NCBI GenBank assembly: GCA_036495095.1 | Contig: DASXNK010000099.1 | Span: 1 to 42,804 of the forward strand | Origin: Candidatus Dormiibacterota bacterium | Lineage (GTDB): Bacteria; Chloroflexota; Dormibacteria; Aeolococcales; Aeolococcaceae | Direction: 5' to 3' | DNA length: 42,804 bases | Part shown: piece after piece, positions 31,647 through 39,853 of the stretch | Position numbering within the stretch: position 1 is the first letter of the stretch | How the letters are laid out: the number at the start of each line of letters is the position of its first letter | Translations under genes and position numbers: made by a program | The notes under the pieces: model-generated | Databases searched by the model: none | What the model was told of the DNA's origin: nothing | The model's input: only the letters and a program-made list of their open reading frames with translations

Positions 31647-32585
31647 ATGAGCCTGCATCGGTTGACCTCGATCACCGTCGGTGTCCCCAACGTGGAGGGG
31701 ACGGCGGCGTACTACGCGGACTTCGGTCTCCGGCGAACCGGGACGTCCCCGGGAGGAGCGGTGCGGTTCGCGACCCGCGACGGCGGCGAGCAGCTGGAGA
31801 TCGTCCCCGCACCCCGTCGCGGGCTGGTGCGCATCGGCGTCGGCGCCCATGACCGGGACGACATCGCCCGGCTGCGGGCCGGCCTCGACCGGCTGGACGT
31901 CATCGGTGAGGGCACCGACGACGCGCTGTGGGCGGTGGACCCGGGCTCCGGCCTGGAGGTCACCGTCGCCGTCGCCCCGGAGATCACCGAGCAGCCGGCG
32001 GCGCCGGAGCCGACCAACGGGCCGGGCCGGGCCGACCGCCCCAACGGACGCGCGCAGGCGGTCGAGCGGGAGGGCCCGGTGCAGCCCCGCAAGCTCGGAC
32101 ACGTGGTCATCGGTTCGGCCGACCGCCCCACCACCCAGCGGTTCTTCGTCGAGGGACTGGGGTTCAAGATCAGTGACGAGGTCCCCGGGCTGGCCAGCTT
32201 CATGCGCTGCTCGACCGACCATCACAACCTGCTGGTGCAGCAGGCACCGCTGAACTTCCTGCACCACACCGCCTGGGAGGTCGACGACGTCGACGAGGTC
32301 GGCCGGGGTGCCACGAAGATGCTCGAGGGCCATCCCGAGCGCCACGTCTGGGGACTGGGCCGCCACCACATCGGCTCGAACTTCTTCTGGTACCTGCGTG
32401 ATCCGGCCGGAAACTTCAGCGAGTACTACAGCGACCTGGACTGCATCGTGTCCGACGCGCTGTGGAAGCCGTCGGTCGTCGAGGGCGCGCGCGGGCTGTA
32501 CAACTGGGGGCCGCCGCCCCCGCCCTCCTTCATCCAGCCCGAGGATCTCGCCGAGCTGATGACCGCCTCGCACGGTCGCGGGTGA
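31647..32585 (+). CDS. Extradiol ring-cleavage dioxygenase (VOC superfamily, type I)
   Basis: A 312-residue two-domain VOC protein. The N-terminal module (1-110) lacks ligands; the catalytic module holds the 2-His-1-Glu iron site at H152 (KLGHVVIGS), H207 (FLHHTAWEV) and E259 (GNFSEYYSD), with H241 in the GRHHIGSN segment a likely active-site base. This is the pattern of 2,3-dihydroxybiphenyl or catechol 2,3-dioxygenases, which open a catechol ring next to the hydroxyls. A Pro-rich linker of about 35 residues between the modules is unusually long. It is first in a three-gene operon (five-base gap, then ATGA overlap) and divergent from the hydroxylase that would make its catechol. Confidence 0.9.
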   Translation: MSLHRLTSITVGVPNVEGTAAYYADFGLRRTGTSPGGAVRFATRDGGEQLEIVPAPRRGLVRIGVGAHDRDDIARLRAGLDRLDVIGEGTDDALWAVDPGSGLEVTVAVAPEITEQPAAPEPTNGPGRADRPNGRAQAVEREGPVQPRKLGHVVIGSADRPTTQRFFVEGLGFKISDEVPGLASFMRCSTDHHNLLVQQAPLNFLHHTAWEVDDVDEVGRGATKMLEGHPERHVWGLGRHHIGSNFFWYLRDPAGNFSEYYSDLDCIVSDALWKPSVVEGARGLYNWGPPPPPSFIQPEDLAELMTASHGRG

Positions 32586-32589
32586 CGCC

Positions 32590-33429
32590 ATGCGTGTCGC
32601 CAGGGTATCTGGACGGTTGTCCCTCCTCGTGGAGGGCGGAGCGGTGGACGTCGAGACGGCCAGCCGTGGCCGGTTCCCCAGCGATCCCGACGATGTGATG
32701 GCGCGATGGGACGAGCTGAGCGACTGGGCCGCGAGGTACGGAGGCGGGGACGTGGCGCCCTACACGCCGGCCGACGTGGGCGCCCCGCTGTTGCGCCCGG
32801 CCCAGGTCTTCGGCATCGGCCTGAACTACCGGGACCACGCCGCCGAGTCCGGCGTCGACGTGCCGCTCGCACCGGCGGTGTTCACCAAGTTCCGGACGTG
32901 TCTGACCGGGCCATACGACGCCGTGCTGCTCCCCAGCGGCAGGGTGGACTGGGAGGTCGAGCTGGTCGTGGTCGTCGGCCGGCGGGCGGAGAACGTCGCC
33001 AGGGAGCACGCCTGGTCCCACGTGGCGGGTGTGACCGTCGGACAGGACCTGTCGGAGCGGACGGTGCAGCTGGCCGGCCCCGTGCCCCAGTTCTCGCTGG
33101 GCAAGTCCTTCCCCGGGTTCGGCCCGATCGGGCCGGCGATCGTGACCCCGGACGAGCTCGCCGATCCCGACGATCTGGAGCTCGCCTGTCGCCTCGATGG
33201 CGAGGTGCTCCAGACGGGTCGCACCCGTGACATGGTGTTCTCGGTGCCCGAGCTGGTGGCCCGGCTCTCCGCCGTCTGCCCGCTGCTGCCGGGCGACCTG
33301 ATCTTCACCGGCACGCCGCCCGGGGTCGGCATGGCCCGCACCCCGCCCCGGTTCCTGAGCGGCGGCACGACGCTGGTCAGCACCATCGAGGGCGTCGGCG
33401 AGCTGCGCAACCCTTTGGTGGCTGCATGA
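32590..33429 (+). CDS. Fumarylacetoacetate hydrolase-family protein
   Basis: A 279-residue FAH-fold enzyme. The metal ligands are E122 and E124 in DWEVELVVVVGR and D153 in GQDLSER. The FGIGLNYRDHAAESG opening, FSLGKSFPGFGPIGP loop and LIFTGTPPGVG turn are family hallmarks. Members hydrolyse or decarboxylate beta-keto acids and the products of meta ring cleavage (for example 2-hydroxymuconate-type compounds). Five bases after the dioxygenase and overlapping the LLM gene by four, it would act on the ring-opened product. The N-terminal cap of about 65 residues is also typical. Confidence 0.92.
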   Translation: MRVARVSGRLSLLVEGGAVDVETASRGRFPSDPDDVMARWDELSDWAARYGGGDVAPYTPADVGAPLLRPAQVFGIGLNYRDHAAESGVDVPLAPAVFTKFRTCLTGPYDAVLLPSGRVDWEVELVVVVGRRAENVAREHAWSHVAGVTVGQDLSERTVQLAGPVPQFSLGKSFPGFGPIGPAIVTPDELADPDDLELACRLDGEVLQTGRTRDMVFSVPELVARLSAVCPLLPGDLIFTGTPPGVGMARTPPRFLSGGTTLVSTIEGVGELRNPLVAA

Positions 33430-34403
33430 GGACCACGCGCCGCGCAGTGAGCTGTCTCATCCCGCCCCGGGAGTCCTTCGCCGCCGCGGCGGGCCACGCC
33501 GAGCTCGCCGAGGAGCTGGGCTACGACTCGGTCAACTGCACCCACATCGCGGCGCGCGACTCCTTCACCGTGCTGGCCGCACTCGCGATGCGCACCGAAC
33601 GGATCTCCCTCGGCACCGCGGTGGCCCCGATCTACCATCGTTCGCCGGCCTCCATGGCCCAGACGGCGGCAACCCTCGACGACATGTCCGCCGGCCGGTT
33701 CCGCCTCGGGCTTGGCGTCGGGCACCGGGTCACCATGGGTGGCTGGCACGGCCAGGAGATCGGACCACCCGTCGCCGAGATGCGCGAGTACCTGGCCATC
33801 GTCCGTGCCATCCTCGCCGGCGACCCGCCGCCGGAGGGCCGGCGCTGGCGCTCCACCTTTGCCTTCAACGGGCTCACCCCCCGCGCCGACCTTCCCATCT
33901 ATCTGGCCGGGCTGTCCCCGGCGATGCTTCGACTCGCCGGTGAGCTGGCCGACGGTGTGATCCTGTGGGCCTGTCCGCACGAGTACGTGCGCACCGTGGT
34001 CGTCCCCGAGGTCAGCCGGGGCCGGCGCGAGGCGGGCAGGGATCTCGACGGCTTCACGATCATGGCCGCGGTGCCGGCGGCGGTCGGCGGCGACCGCGGC
34101 CGCGTGCTCGACGGGGTCCGCAGCGAGCTGCACCGCTACTTCAGCCTGCCCTTCTACCGCGCCATGTTCGACGCCGCGGGGTTCGGTGCGAACCTCGCCG
34201 CCTATGACGCCGCCGCGCCCGATGTGCAGGCGCAGAAGCAGGCGATCAGCGAGGAGTTCGTCGAAGCGCTCTGCGCGCTCGGCGACGAGCGCGACGTCCG
34301 AGCCGGCATCGAGCGCTACCGGGCGGCCGGCGCCACCGATCCGCTCGTGTCCGCCGTCTCCGGCAGCGACTTCACCGCCACGCTGCGCGCCGCCGCGAAC
34401 TGA
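33426..34403 (+). CDS. LLM-class flavin (F420 or FMN) dependent oxidoreductase
   Basis: A 325-residue luciferase-like TIM barrel: HAELAEELGYDSVNCTHIAARDSFTVLAALAMRTERISLGTAVAPIYHRSPASMAQTAATLDDMSAGRFRLGLGVGH is the classical N-terminal half, and LAGLSPAMLRLAGELADGVILWACPHEYV the conserved strand-loop. Members use F420 or reduced FMN for hydride transfer or oxygenation. The gene is last in the dioxygenase-FAH operon and overlaps the FAH stop by four bases (ATGA). Its step is unclear; it might reduce an unsaturated intermediate. About 140 bases without a gene follow its stop. Confidence 0.92.
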   Translation: MRTTRRAVSCLIPPRESFAAAAGHAELAEELGYDSVNCTHIAARDSFTVLAALAMRTERISLGTAVAPIYHRSPASMAQTAATLDDMSAGRFRLGLGVGHRVTMGGWHGQEIGPPVAEMREYLAIVRAILAGDPPPEGRRWRSTFAFNGLTPRADLPIYLAGLSPAMLRLAGELADGVILWACPHEYVRTVVVPEVSRGRREAGRDLDGFTIMAAVPAAVGGDRGRVLDGVRSELHRYFSLPFYRAMFDAAGFGANLAAYDAAAPDVQAQKQAISEEFVEALCALGDERDVRAGIERYRAAGATDPLVSAVSGSDFTATLRAAAN

Positions 34404-34543
34404 TTCCTCACGTTGCAGGCTGCCGATCCCGTGCAGACACGGTGGCGACGGCGCGCGCGCAATCTCATCGACACAAGGCTCGGCGATGCTGTCGCTGAGC
34501 GCGCCGACCCCGTTCCGCCGGGGTGGACCCAGGGCGGCAACCT

Positions 34544-35281
34544 TCAGGGGCCGCCTTCCCCGCGGGTGCGACGCTTGTGCCGCGCGACTCGGACACGGTT
34601 CCCGCACAGGTGAGGCGCGCACCAGCGGCGCCGTGGATTCGTCGCCACGAACAGCAGGGTGCAGCCTGGCCCGTCGCACCGGCGCAGCTTCTCGCGAGCG
34701 GGGCCTCCGAGCAGCTCGATTCCCGATCGAGCGATCGCCGACAGGACTGCGGCCCCGGGGCCGCCGCCTCCGCGGCGCTCGGGGCGTGCGCGGGTCCGCG
34801 GTCCGCCCGCGGCGGTCCACTCGAGGTCGAGGTAGCGTGCGCCCGCGCGGCTGGCGGCGCTCACCGTCCTGAGCGGCACTCGGAAGGGCGCCCTTCCGTC
34901 CAGGGCTGCGTCGAAGAGCGCACGCAACGCCTCCCGCAGCGCAACCAGGGACGTCACGGCGGGCGCCCGGCGGGCATCCGCGGGGAGCCGGTCCGCCTCA
35001 ATCCGGAGCCACTCCACGACCCGCTCGGGTGTTGCGATGAGGTCGCCACCCACGCCCGGCGGGACCAGCGTGTTGACGAGATCGATCGCAATCGGCTCTC
35101 CGAGGAGGAGAAACGTCGGGTGGCGTTTCTGGCGAGCGGCCGAACCAGCCCCGCCTGCAGCGCCGCGGGCAGCACCGCGCTCGGCGGCGGCCGCCAGTGC
35201 GTCGACGCCGCCGTAGGTCGCGACCAGCTCGAGGAGACGCGGCACGTCGGCGCCGTCCACTCCGAGCGGGGAGGCGGTCAT
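34544..35281 (-). CDS. CGNR zinc-finger (ABATE-domain) regulator
   Basis: A 245-residue DNA-binding protein. The C-terminal CGNR finger has C202, C207, C221 and C226 in RRCDGPGCTLLFVATNPRRRWCAPHLCGNRVRVARHKRR. The middle region (FLLLGEPIAIDLVNTLVPP, LVALREALRALFDAAL) is the ABATE stress-linked domain. The family is abundant in actinobacteria and regulates small neighbouring genes, mostly uncharacterised. The first 45 residues are Ala/Gly-rich and poorly conserved, so the start at ATG 35281 is only likely. It is divergent from a small ABM gene with an inverted repeat between them, so that gene is its probable target. Confidence 0.88.
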   Translation of the reverse strand: MTASPLGVDGADVPRLLELVATYGGVDALAAAAERGAARGAAGGAGSAARQKRHPTFLLLGEPIAIDLVNTLVPPGVGGDLIATPERVVEWLRIEADRLPADARRAPAVTSLVALREALRALFDAALDGRAPFRVPLRTVSAASRAGARYLDLEWTAAGGPRTRARPERRGGGGPGAAVLSAIARSGIELLGGPAREKLRRCDGPGCTLLFVATNPRRRWCAPHLCGNRVRVARHKRRTRGEGGP

Positions 35282-35292
35282 GCATGTGGATG

Positions 35293-35312
35293 GTAATGCG
35301 CGAGAGCGTTAC
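35293..35312. promoter_or_regulatory. Inverted repeat between CGNR regulator and ABM gene
   Basis: GTAATGC-GCGAGA-GCGTTAC is a seven-base inverted repeat with one mismatch, 11 bases upstream of the CGNR start codon. Likely operator for the CGNR regulator, unproven. Confidence 0.4.
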
Positions 35313-35385
35313 TATGGGGCTCCCGATGTCCACGGTGCCGGCGGTGACACCCGCCACCCCATTCGATCAGCAGGAGGTTGGGCCC

Positions 35386-35691
35386 ATGGTGAACGTCGCC
35401 CTGTTCGTGCGCCTCGAGGCGAAGCCCGGCAAGGAGGCCGAGGTGGAGAGCTTCCTCCGGGGAGGCCTGTCTCTGGTCGAGGCTGAGCCGGCCACCACCA
35501 CCTGGTACGGGATCCGTCTCGGGCCCTCCACCTTTGGCATCTTCGACACGTTTCCGGACGACGCCGGTCGCCAGGCGCACCTCTCCGGTGCGGTCGCCAA
35601 GGCGCTGATGGAGAACGCCCCGGGACTGCTCGCCGAGGAGCCATCCATCCAGATGGTCGACGTGCTCGCGGCCAAGCTGCCGGGATCCTGA
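35386..35691 (+). CDS. ABM-domain/EthD-like small protein
   Basis: A 101-residue ferredoxin-fold protein: MVNVALFVRLEAKPGKEAEVESFLRGGLSLVEAEPATTTWYGIRLGPSTFGIFDTFPDDAGRQAHLSGAVAKAL follows the ABM pattern with a His in AHLSG. Function unknown, perhaps a cofactor-free monooxygenase or isomerase. AGGAGG sits nine bases before ATG 35386, where the domain begins; the frame is open upstream but unlike protein. It is divergent from the CGNR gene. The larger LuxR regulator follows after 73 bases with its own purine-rich leader. Confidence 0.82.
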   Translation: MVNVALFVRLEAKPGKEAEVESFLRGGLSLVEAEPATTTWYGIRLGPSTFGIFDTFPDDAGRQAHLSGAVAKALMENAPGLLAEEPSIQMVDVLAAKLPGS

Positions 35692-35764
35692 GCCCGCCCG
35701 TCGGCCCGGCCTCAGGAGCAGGAGGGTGGTAGCCTGACGCGTCCGGATCAGCGGGGGACTCGGC

Positions 35765-38509
35765 GTGTTGCTCGGTCGGCGCAGCGAGCGCGAGGTCCTC
35801 GGCCGGCTGGTTCTGGCCGCGCGTGGCGGCGAGGGCGGGGCGATCGTGGTGCATGGAGAGCCCGGCATCGGGAAGACGGCCCTCATCGAGGCCGCAGTCT
35901 CATCCGCGCAGGGGTTCCAGGTCGTCCGCACCGTCGGCAACGAGGCGGAGATGGAGCTGCCGTTCGCGGCACTGCACCAGCTCTGCCGGCCGGGGCTCGA
36001 CAACCTGGAACGGCTCGCGGGGCCGCAGCGCGACGCCCTGCGTGTCGCCTTCGGGCTCAGCGCCGGGGATCCGCCCGACCGCCTGCTGGTGGGCCTGGCG
36101 GTGCTCAGTCTCCTCGCCGAGCTGGCCGCCCGGCAGCCCGTCCTCTGTGTCGTCGACGACGCCCAGTGGCTCGACACATCGTCCGCGCAGGCTGTTGCGT
36201 TCGTGGCGCGTCGGGTGGCGAGCGACGCGGCAGCGTTCGTGTTCGGGACGCGCCGGCTCACCGACGAGCTCACCGGCCTGCCAGAGCTGGTGGTCGCGGG
36301 ACTGGGCGAGCGTGACGCGCGGGCGTTGCTGGATTCGGTGCTGCCCGACCGCGTCGATGAACGTGTCCTCGAGCGGATCCTCGCCGAGACGCACGGCAAT
36401 CCGCTCGCGCTGCTCGAGCTGCCACGGGGCCTGACCCCGTCGCAGCTCGCGGGGGGGTTCGGCCTCCCGGGATCACTGCCGCTGGCGGGTCGGATCGAGG
36501 AGAGCTTCCGGCGGCGACTTGCCGGGCTCCCGTCGCCGTCCCGGCGCCTGTTGCTGCTCGCAGCCGCCGAACCGACCGGTGACCCGGTGCTGATCTGGCG
36601 CGCGGCCGAGCTGTTGGGCATCCCCGAGTCGGCGGCCGACGCGGTCGAGGCCGAGGGCCTGATGGACCTCCGCGCCGCCGTGGTCTTCCGCCACCCGCTG
36701 GTCCGCTCCGCCGTGTATGGCGCGGCCTCCCCGGGGGCTCGGCGGGAGGCGCACCACGCGCTCGCGGAGGCCACCGATCCCGCGGTCGACCCCGACCGGC
36801 GTGCGTGGCACCGCGCGCAGGCGACGTCGCGCCCCGAGGAGGACGTGGCCGTGGAGCTGGAACTCTCGGCGGGTCGAGCCCAGGCGCGGGGCGGGTTCGC
36901 GGCGGCGGCTGCGTTCATGGAACGGTCGGCCACGTTGACGGCCGATCCCGCCCGGAGGGCGCGCCGGGCGCTCGTGGCTGCCGAGGCAAAGCGTCAGGCC
37001 GGTGCCCTCGATGCCGCCCTGGGGCTGGCGGCCACGGCGGAGCGAGGACCGCTGGACGACTTCCAGCGTGCCCAGCTGGACGTGCTCCGAGCCCAGATCT
37101 CGTTCGCGACGCAGCGGGGGAGCGACGCCCCGCCTCTGCTGCTGAAGGCTGCCAACCGGCTGGAAGGCCTCGACGTGCGGCGGTCGCGCGAGACCTACCT
37201 CGATGCACTGACAGCGGCGATGTTCGCAGGCCGGCTGGCGAAGGGCCCCGACGCACGCGCCGTCGCCAGGGCGGCGCGCGCAGCGCCGCGGCCTGCCGAC
37301 CCTCCCCGCGCGTCGGACCTGCTGCTCGACGGCCTCGCGCTCCTCATCACCGATGGATACGCAGCAGGGACACCGGTCATGCGGCAGGCGCTGGACGCGT
37401 TTCGCGGCGGCTCCGCCGCCGTGGACGAGCGGTTGCGCTGGTCGTGGTTGGCCGGGCGAGCCGCCGGATTCATCTGGGACCATGACAACTGGGACGTGCT
37501 CACCGCCGACCAGATCCAGGTCGCGCGCGATGCAGGCGCGCTCTCGGTCCTGCCGCTGGCCCTGAGCACCCGCGCCGGCGCGCACATCTTCGCGGGCGAG
37601 CTCTCGGCGGCCGCGTCGCTGGTCGAACAGAGCAGGGCCGTCGCCGATGCCGTCGACAACCGCACCGTCCCCTACGCAGCGGTGGTCGTCGCCGCCTTCC
37701 GCGGGCGCGAGGACGACGCCCGTCCGCTCATCGACGCCGGCGTCGAGGATTTCGTCGCCAGAGGAGAGGGCATGGCGCTCAGCATGGCGCGCTGGGCCAC
37801 CGCCGCGCTGTGCAACGGGCTCGCCCTCTACGACGAGGCATTCGGTGCTGCTCGGCAGGCGCTCGAGGACCCCGATGAGGTCTGGTACTCGCCGTGGGCC
37901 ACGGTCGAGCTCATCGAGGCGGCGAGCCGCACCGGACATACCGTGGCCGCGGCGACCGCACTGAAACGCCTGGGCCAGGGCACGGACGCGAGCGGGACGG
38001 ACTGGGGCCGTGCGGTCGAGGCGCGATGCCGGGCCCTCGTCGGCGAGGGTGAGGTGGCCGAAACCCTGTACCGCGAGGCGATCGAGCGGCTCGCGCCCAC
38101 GGCGATGCGGCTCGACCTGGCACGCACCCATCTCGTCTATGGGGAGTGGCTGCGGCGCGAGCGCCGGCACGTCGATGCGCGCGAGCAGCTGCGCGCCGCC
38201 GACGAGCTCTTCACCGGGTTCGGGATGGAGGGGTTCGCCGAGCGTGCGCGCGTCGAACTGCGCGCCACCGGAGGGAGCGCTCGCAAGCGGACCCCGGAGA
38301 CCAGCGACGACCTCACGCCACAGGAGGCACAGATCTCACGGCTCGTCGCTCAGGGGGCGACCAACCAGGAGATCGCCGCCCAGCTGTTCATCAGCCCGAG
38401 CACCGTCGAATATCACCTCTACAAGGTGTTCCGCAAGCTCGGCGTCAAGTCCCGAACCCAACTTGCAACTCGCGTCCACGCATCGAGGGCCTTCACGGGA
38501 AGTCCATAG
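35765..38509 (+). CDS. Large AAA-ATPase LuxR-family regulator (LAL type), copy 2
   Basis: A 914-residue protein. The ATPase has Walker A GEPGIGKT (31-38) and Walker B VLCVVDDAQWLD (126-137), followed by a helical-repeat middle and a C-terminal LuxR helix-turn-helix (LTPQEAQISRLVAQGATNQEIAAQLFISPSTVEYHLYKVFRKLGVKSR). Long identical stretches with the copy at 17786 run through the ATPase and repeat regions (for example GNPLALLELPRGL, FRHPLVRSAVY), so the two are paralogues. GTG 35765 follows GGGGGAC. It precedes the NTF2/crotonase/Mo-hydroxylase series on the same strand with a 95-base gap and is its likely activator. Confidence 0.92.
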   Translation: MLLGRRSEREVLGRLVLAARGGEGGAIVVHGEPGIGKTALIEAAVSSAQGFQVVRTVGNEAEMELPFAALHQLCRPGLDNLERLAGPQRDALRVAFGLSAGDPPDRLLVGLAVLSLLAELAARQPVLCVVDDAQWLDTSSAQAVAFVARRVASDAAAFVFGTRRLTDELTGLPELVVAGLGERDARALLDSVLPDRVDERVLERILAETHGNPLALLELPRGLTPSQLAGGFGLPGSLPLAGRIEESFRRRLAGLPSPSRRLLLLAAAEPTGDPVLIWRAAELLGIPESAADAVEAEGLMDLRAAVVFRHPLVRSAVYGAASPGARREAHHALAEATDPAVDPDRRAWHRAQATSRPEEDVAVELELSAGRAQARGGFAAAAAFMERSATLTADPARRARRALVAAEAKRQAGALDAALGLAATAERGPLDDFQRAQLDVLRAQISFATQRGSDAPPLLLKAANRLEGLDVRRSRETYLDALTAAMFAGRLAKGPDARAVARAARAAPRPADPPRASDLLLDGLALLITDGYAAGTPVMRQALDAFRGGSAAVDERLRWSWLAGRAAGFIWDHDNWDVLTADQIQVARDAGALSVLPLALSTRAGAHIFAGELSAAASLVEQSRAVADAVDNRTVPYAAVVVAAFRGREDDARPLIDAGVEDFVARGEGMALSMARWATAALCNGLALYDEAFGAARQALEDPDEVWYSPWATVELIEAASRTGHTVAAATALKRLGQGTDASGTDWGRAVEARCRALVGEGEVAETLYREAIERLAPTAMRLDLARTHLVYGEWLRRERRHVDAREQLRAADELFTGFGMEGFAERARVELRATGGSARKRTPETSDDLTPQEAQISRLVAQGATNQEIAAQLFISPSTVEYHLYKVFRKLGVKSRTQLATRVHASRAFTGSP

Positions 38510-38604
38510 TCGACACCTGCCGACCCGCAGGACTATGGGTTTCCCGGATGCCAGCCCGGCCTCAGCCCTCCGACTATGTCCACAGGGACAAAGCGCGAGA
38601 GGAC

Positions 38605-39051
38605 ATGGCAGTGGACAACGAGCAGATCATCCGGAAGGCCTACAAGTACGCGGAGGACTACGACGTCCCTGGCTGGGTCGCCTCCTTCGCGGAGGGTGGG
38701 ACGTTCACAGACGAATCCACGGGCATCGTCTACCGTGGCCCGGACGAGTTGGGGATCCTGGTCGAGGTCTACAAGACGGCCTTCTCGGACATGCATCGGG
38801 AGCTGTACCGCTTCTATACGACCGGTGACATCGTGGTCGTGCAGCTCGCCCTGCAGGGGACCCACGACGGTCCGCTGAAGCTGCCCCAGGGAACCATCTC
38901 GCCCACCGGCAGGCGGATGGACGCGCCCTGCGCCGACGTCTTCGAGGTGGTGGACGGCAGGATCAAGCGTTTCGACTGCTACCCGTCTGGGACGGTCATC
39001 CTCACGCAACTCGGCGTGCTCGGCGATCTCGCCGCCGCCCTGGTGCGCTGA
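38605..39051 (+). CDS. SnoaL/NTF2-like protein
   Basis: A 148-residue NTF2-fold protein: IIRKAYKYAEDYDVPGWVASFAEGGTFTDESTGIVYRGPDELGILVEVYKTAFSDMHRELYRFYTTGDIVVVQLALQGTHDGPL is typical of the SnoaL-like ester cyclase or nuclear-transport-factor fold, and TGRRMDAPCADVFEVVDGRIKRFDCY the closing strands. Members cyclise, isomerise or simply bind small cyclic molecules. GAGAGG lies just before ATG 38605. It is the first gene after the LuxR regulator and is followed after 15 bases by the crotonase, so it probably belongs to the same pathway. Catalytic residues cannot be named with confidence. Confidence 0.85.
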   Translation: MAVDNEQIIRKAYKYAEDYDVPGWVASFAEGGTFTDESTGIVYRGPDELGILVEVYKTAFSDMHRELYRFYTTGDIVVVQLALQGTHDGPLKLPQGTISPTGRRMDAPCADVFEVVDGRIKRFDCYPSGTVILTQLGVLGDLAAALVR

Positions 39052-39066
39052 GAAGGAGGGATATCC

Positions 39067-39834
39067 GTGGGCGACACCCCGGCGTACTTCGACAACTATG
39101 AGAACTTCGCGATCACGCGATCTTCGAGCGGTGTTCTCACGGTGCGATTCCACACCCAGGGCGGGGAGCACACATTCAACGGGACCACCCACCACGACTT
39201 TCCACGGCTCATCGAGGACATCGGCTACGACCGGGACAACAAGGTGCTCGTGCTGACCGGCACCGGAAGCACCTTCATCGACAGCATCGACGGCCCCAGC
39301 CTCGGCGACATCACCAAGCCGTGGAACGCAGACGTCATGTACGTCGAGGGCCGGCGCGGTCTCCAGCGGTTGGTCGACCTCGAGATCCCGATCGTCGCCG
39401 CCGTGAACGGCCCCGTCTCGGTCCACAGCGAGTACGCCCTCCTGGCCGACGTGGTCGTCGCCAGCGACACCGCCGTCTTCTCCGACGTCCCCCATCTCGC
39501 CTTCGGCATCGCCCCCGGAGACGGGCTCTTCGTCGTCTGGGAGGAGGTCCTCGGGCTGAACCGGGCCCGCCACCTCGAGATCACCAGCGGCTCGTTCACG
39601 GCCCAGGAGGCGCTCACCTGGGGGGCCGTCGCCGAGGTCGTACCTCAGTCGGAGGTGCTCTCCCGTGCCCACGCGCTGGCGGAACAGATGACCGCCCGAC
39701 CGCAGCTGACCAACCGATACATGGCGGTGGTCTTCCGCCAGCGGATCAGCCGCCGTCTGGCCGAGGGCACGGCGCTCGGGATGGCGCTCGAGTGCCTGAC
39801 CGCCGCGAACCTGGCCTACGCGGGCCAGGGCTGA
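39067..39834 (+). CDS. Crotonase, 6-oxocamphor hydrolase-like (beta-diketone cleavage)
   Basis: A 255-residue crotonase-fold protein. The characterised relative I recall best is 6-oxocamphor hydrolase from Rhodococcus, which breaks the C-C bond of a cyclic beta-diketone by a retro-Claisen reaction. Its catalytic residues, as I remember them, are H122, H145, D154 and E244; here H120 (PVSVHSEYA), H143 and D152 (FSDVPHLAFGIAPGDG) and E242 (MALECL) occur with the same spacing, offset by two. The equivalent of W40 is Asn or Phe. It lacks the usual CoA-ester oxyanion pattern of enoyl-CoA hydratases, so naming it hydratase would mislead. GAAGGAGG precedes GTG 39067; 19 bases separate it from the Mo-hydroxylase. 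Confidence 0.83.
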   Translation: MGDTPAYFDNYENFAITRSSSGVLTVRFHTQGGEHTFNGTTHHDFPRLIEDIGYDRDNKVLVLTGTGSTFIDSIDGPSLGDITKPWNADVMYVEGRRGLQRLVDLEIPIVAAVNGPVSVHSEYALLADVVVASDTAVFSDVPHLAFGIAPGDGLFVVWEEVLGLNRARHLEITSGSFTAQEALTWGAVAEVVPQSEVLSRAHALAEQMTARPQLTNRYMAVVFRQRISRRLAEGTALGMALECLTAANLAYAGQG

Positions 39835-39853
39835 CCGCGTACGGACGCCGTCG

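Noticed and set aside
34404-34543. Possible small gene after the LLM oxidoreductase.
   Set aside because: Short frames only, no ribosome site and no consistent third-position bias.
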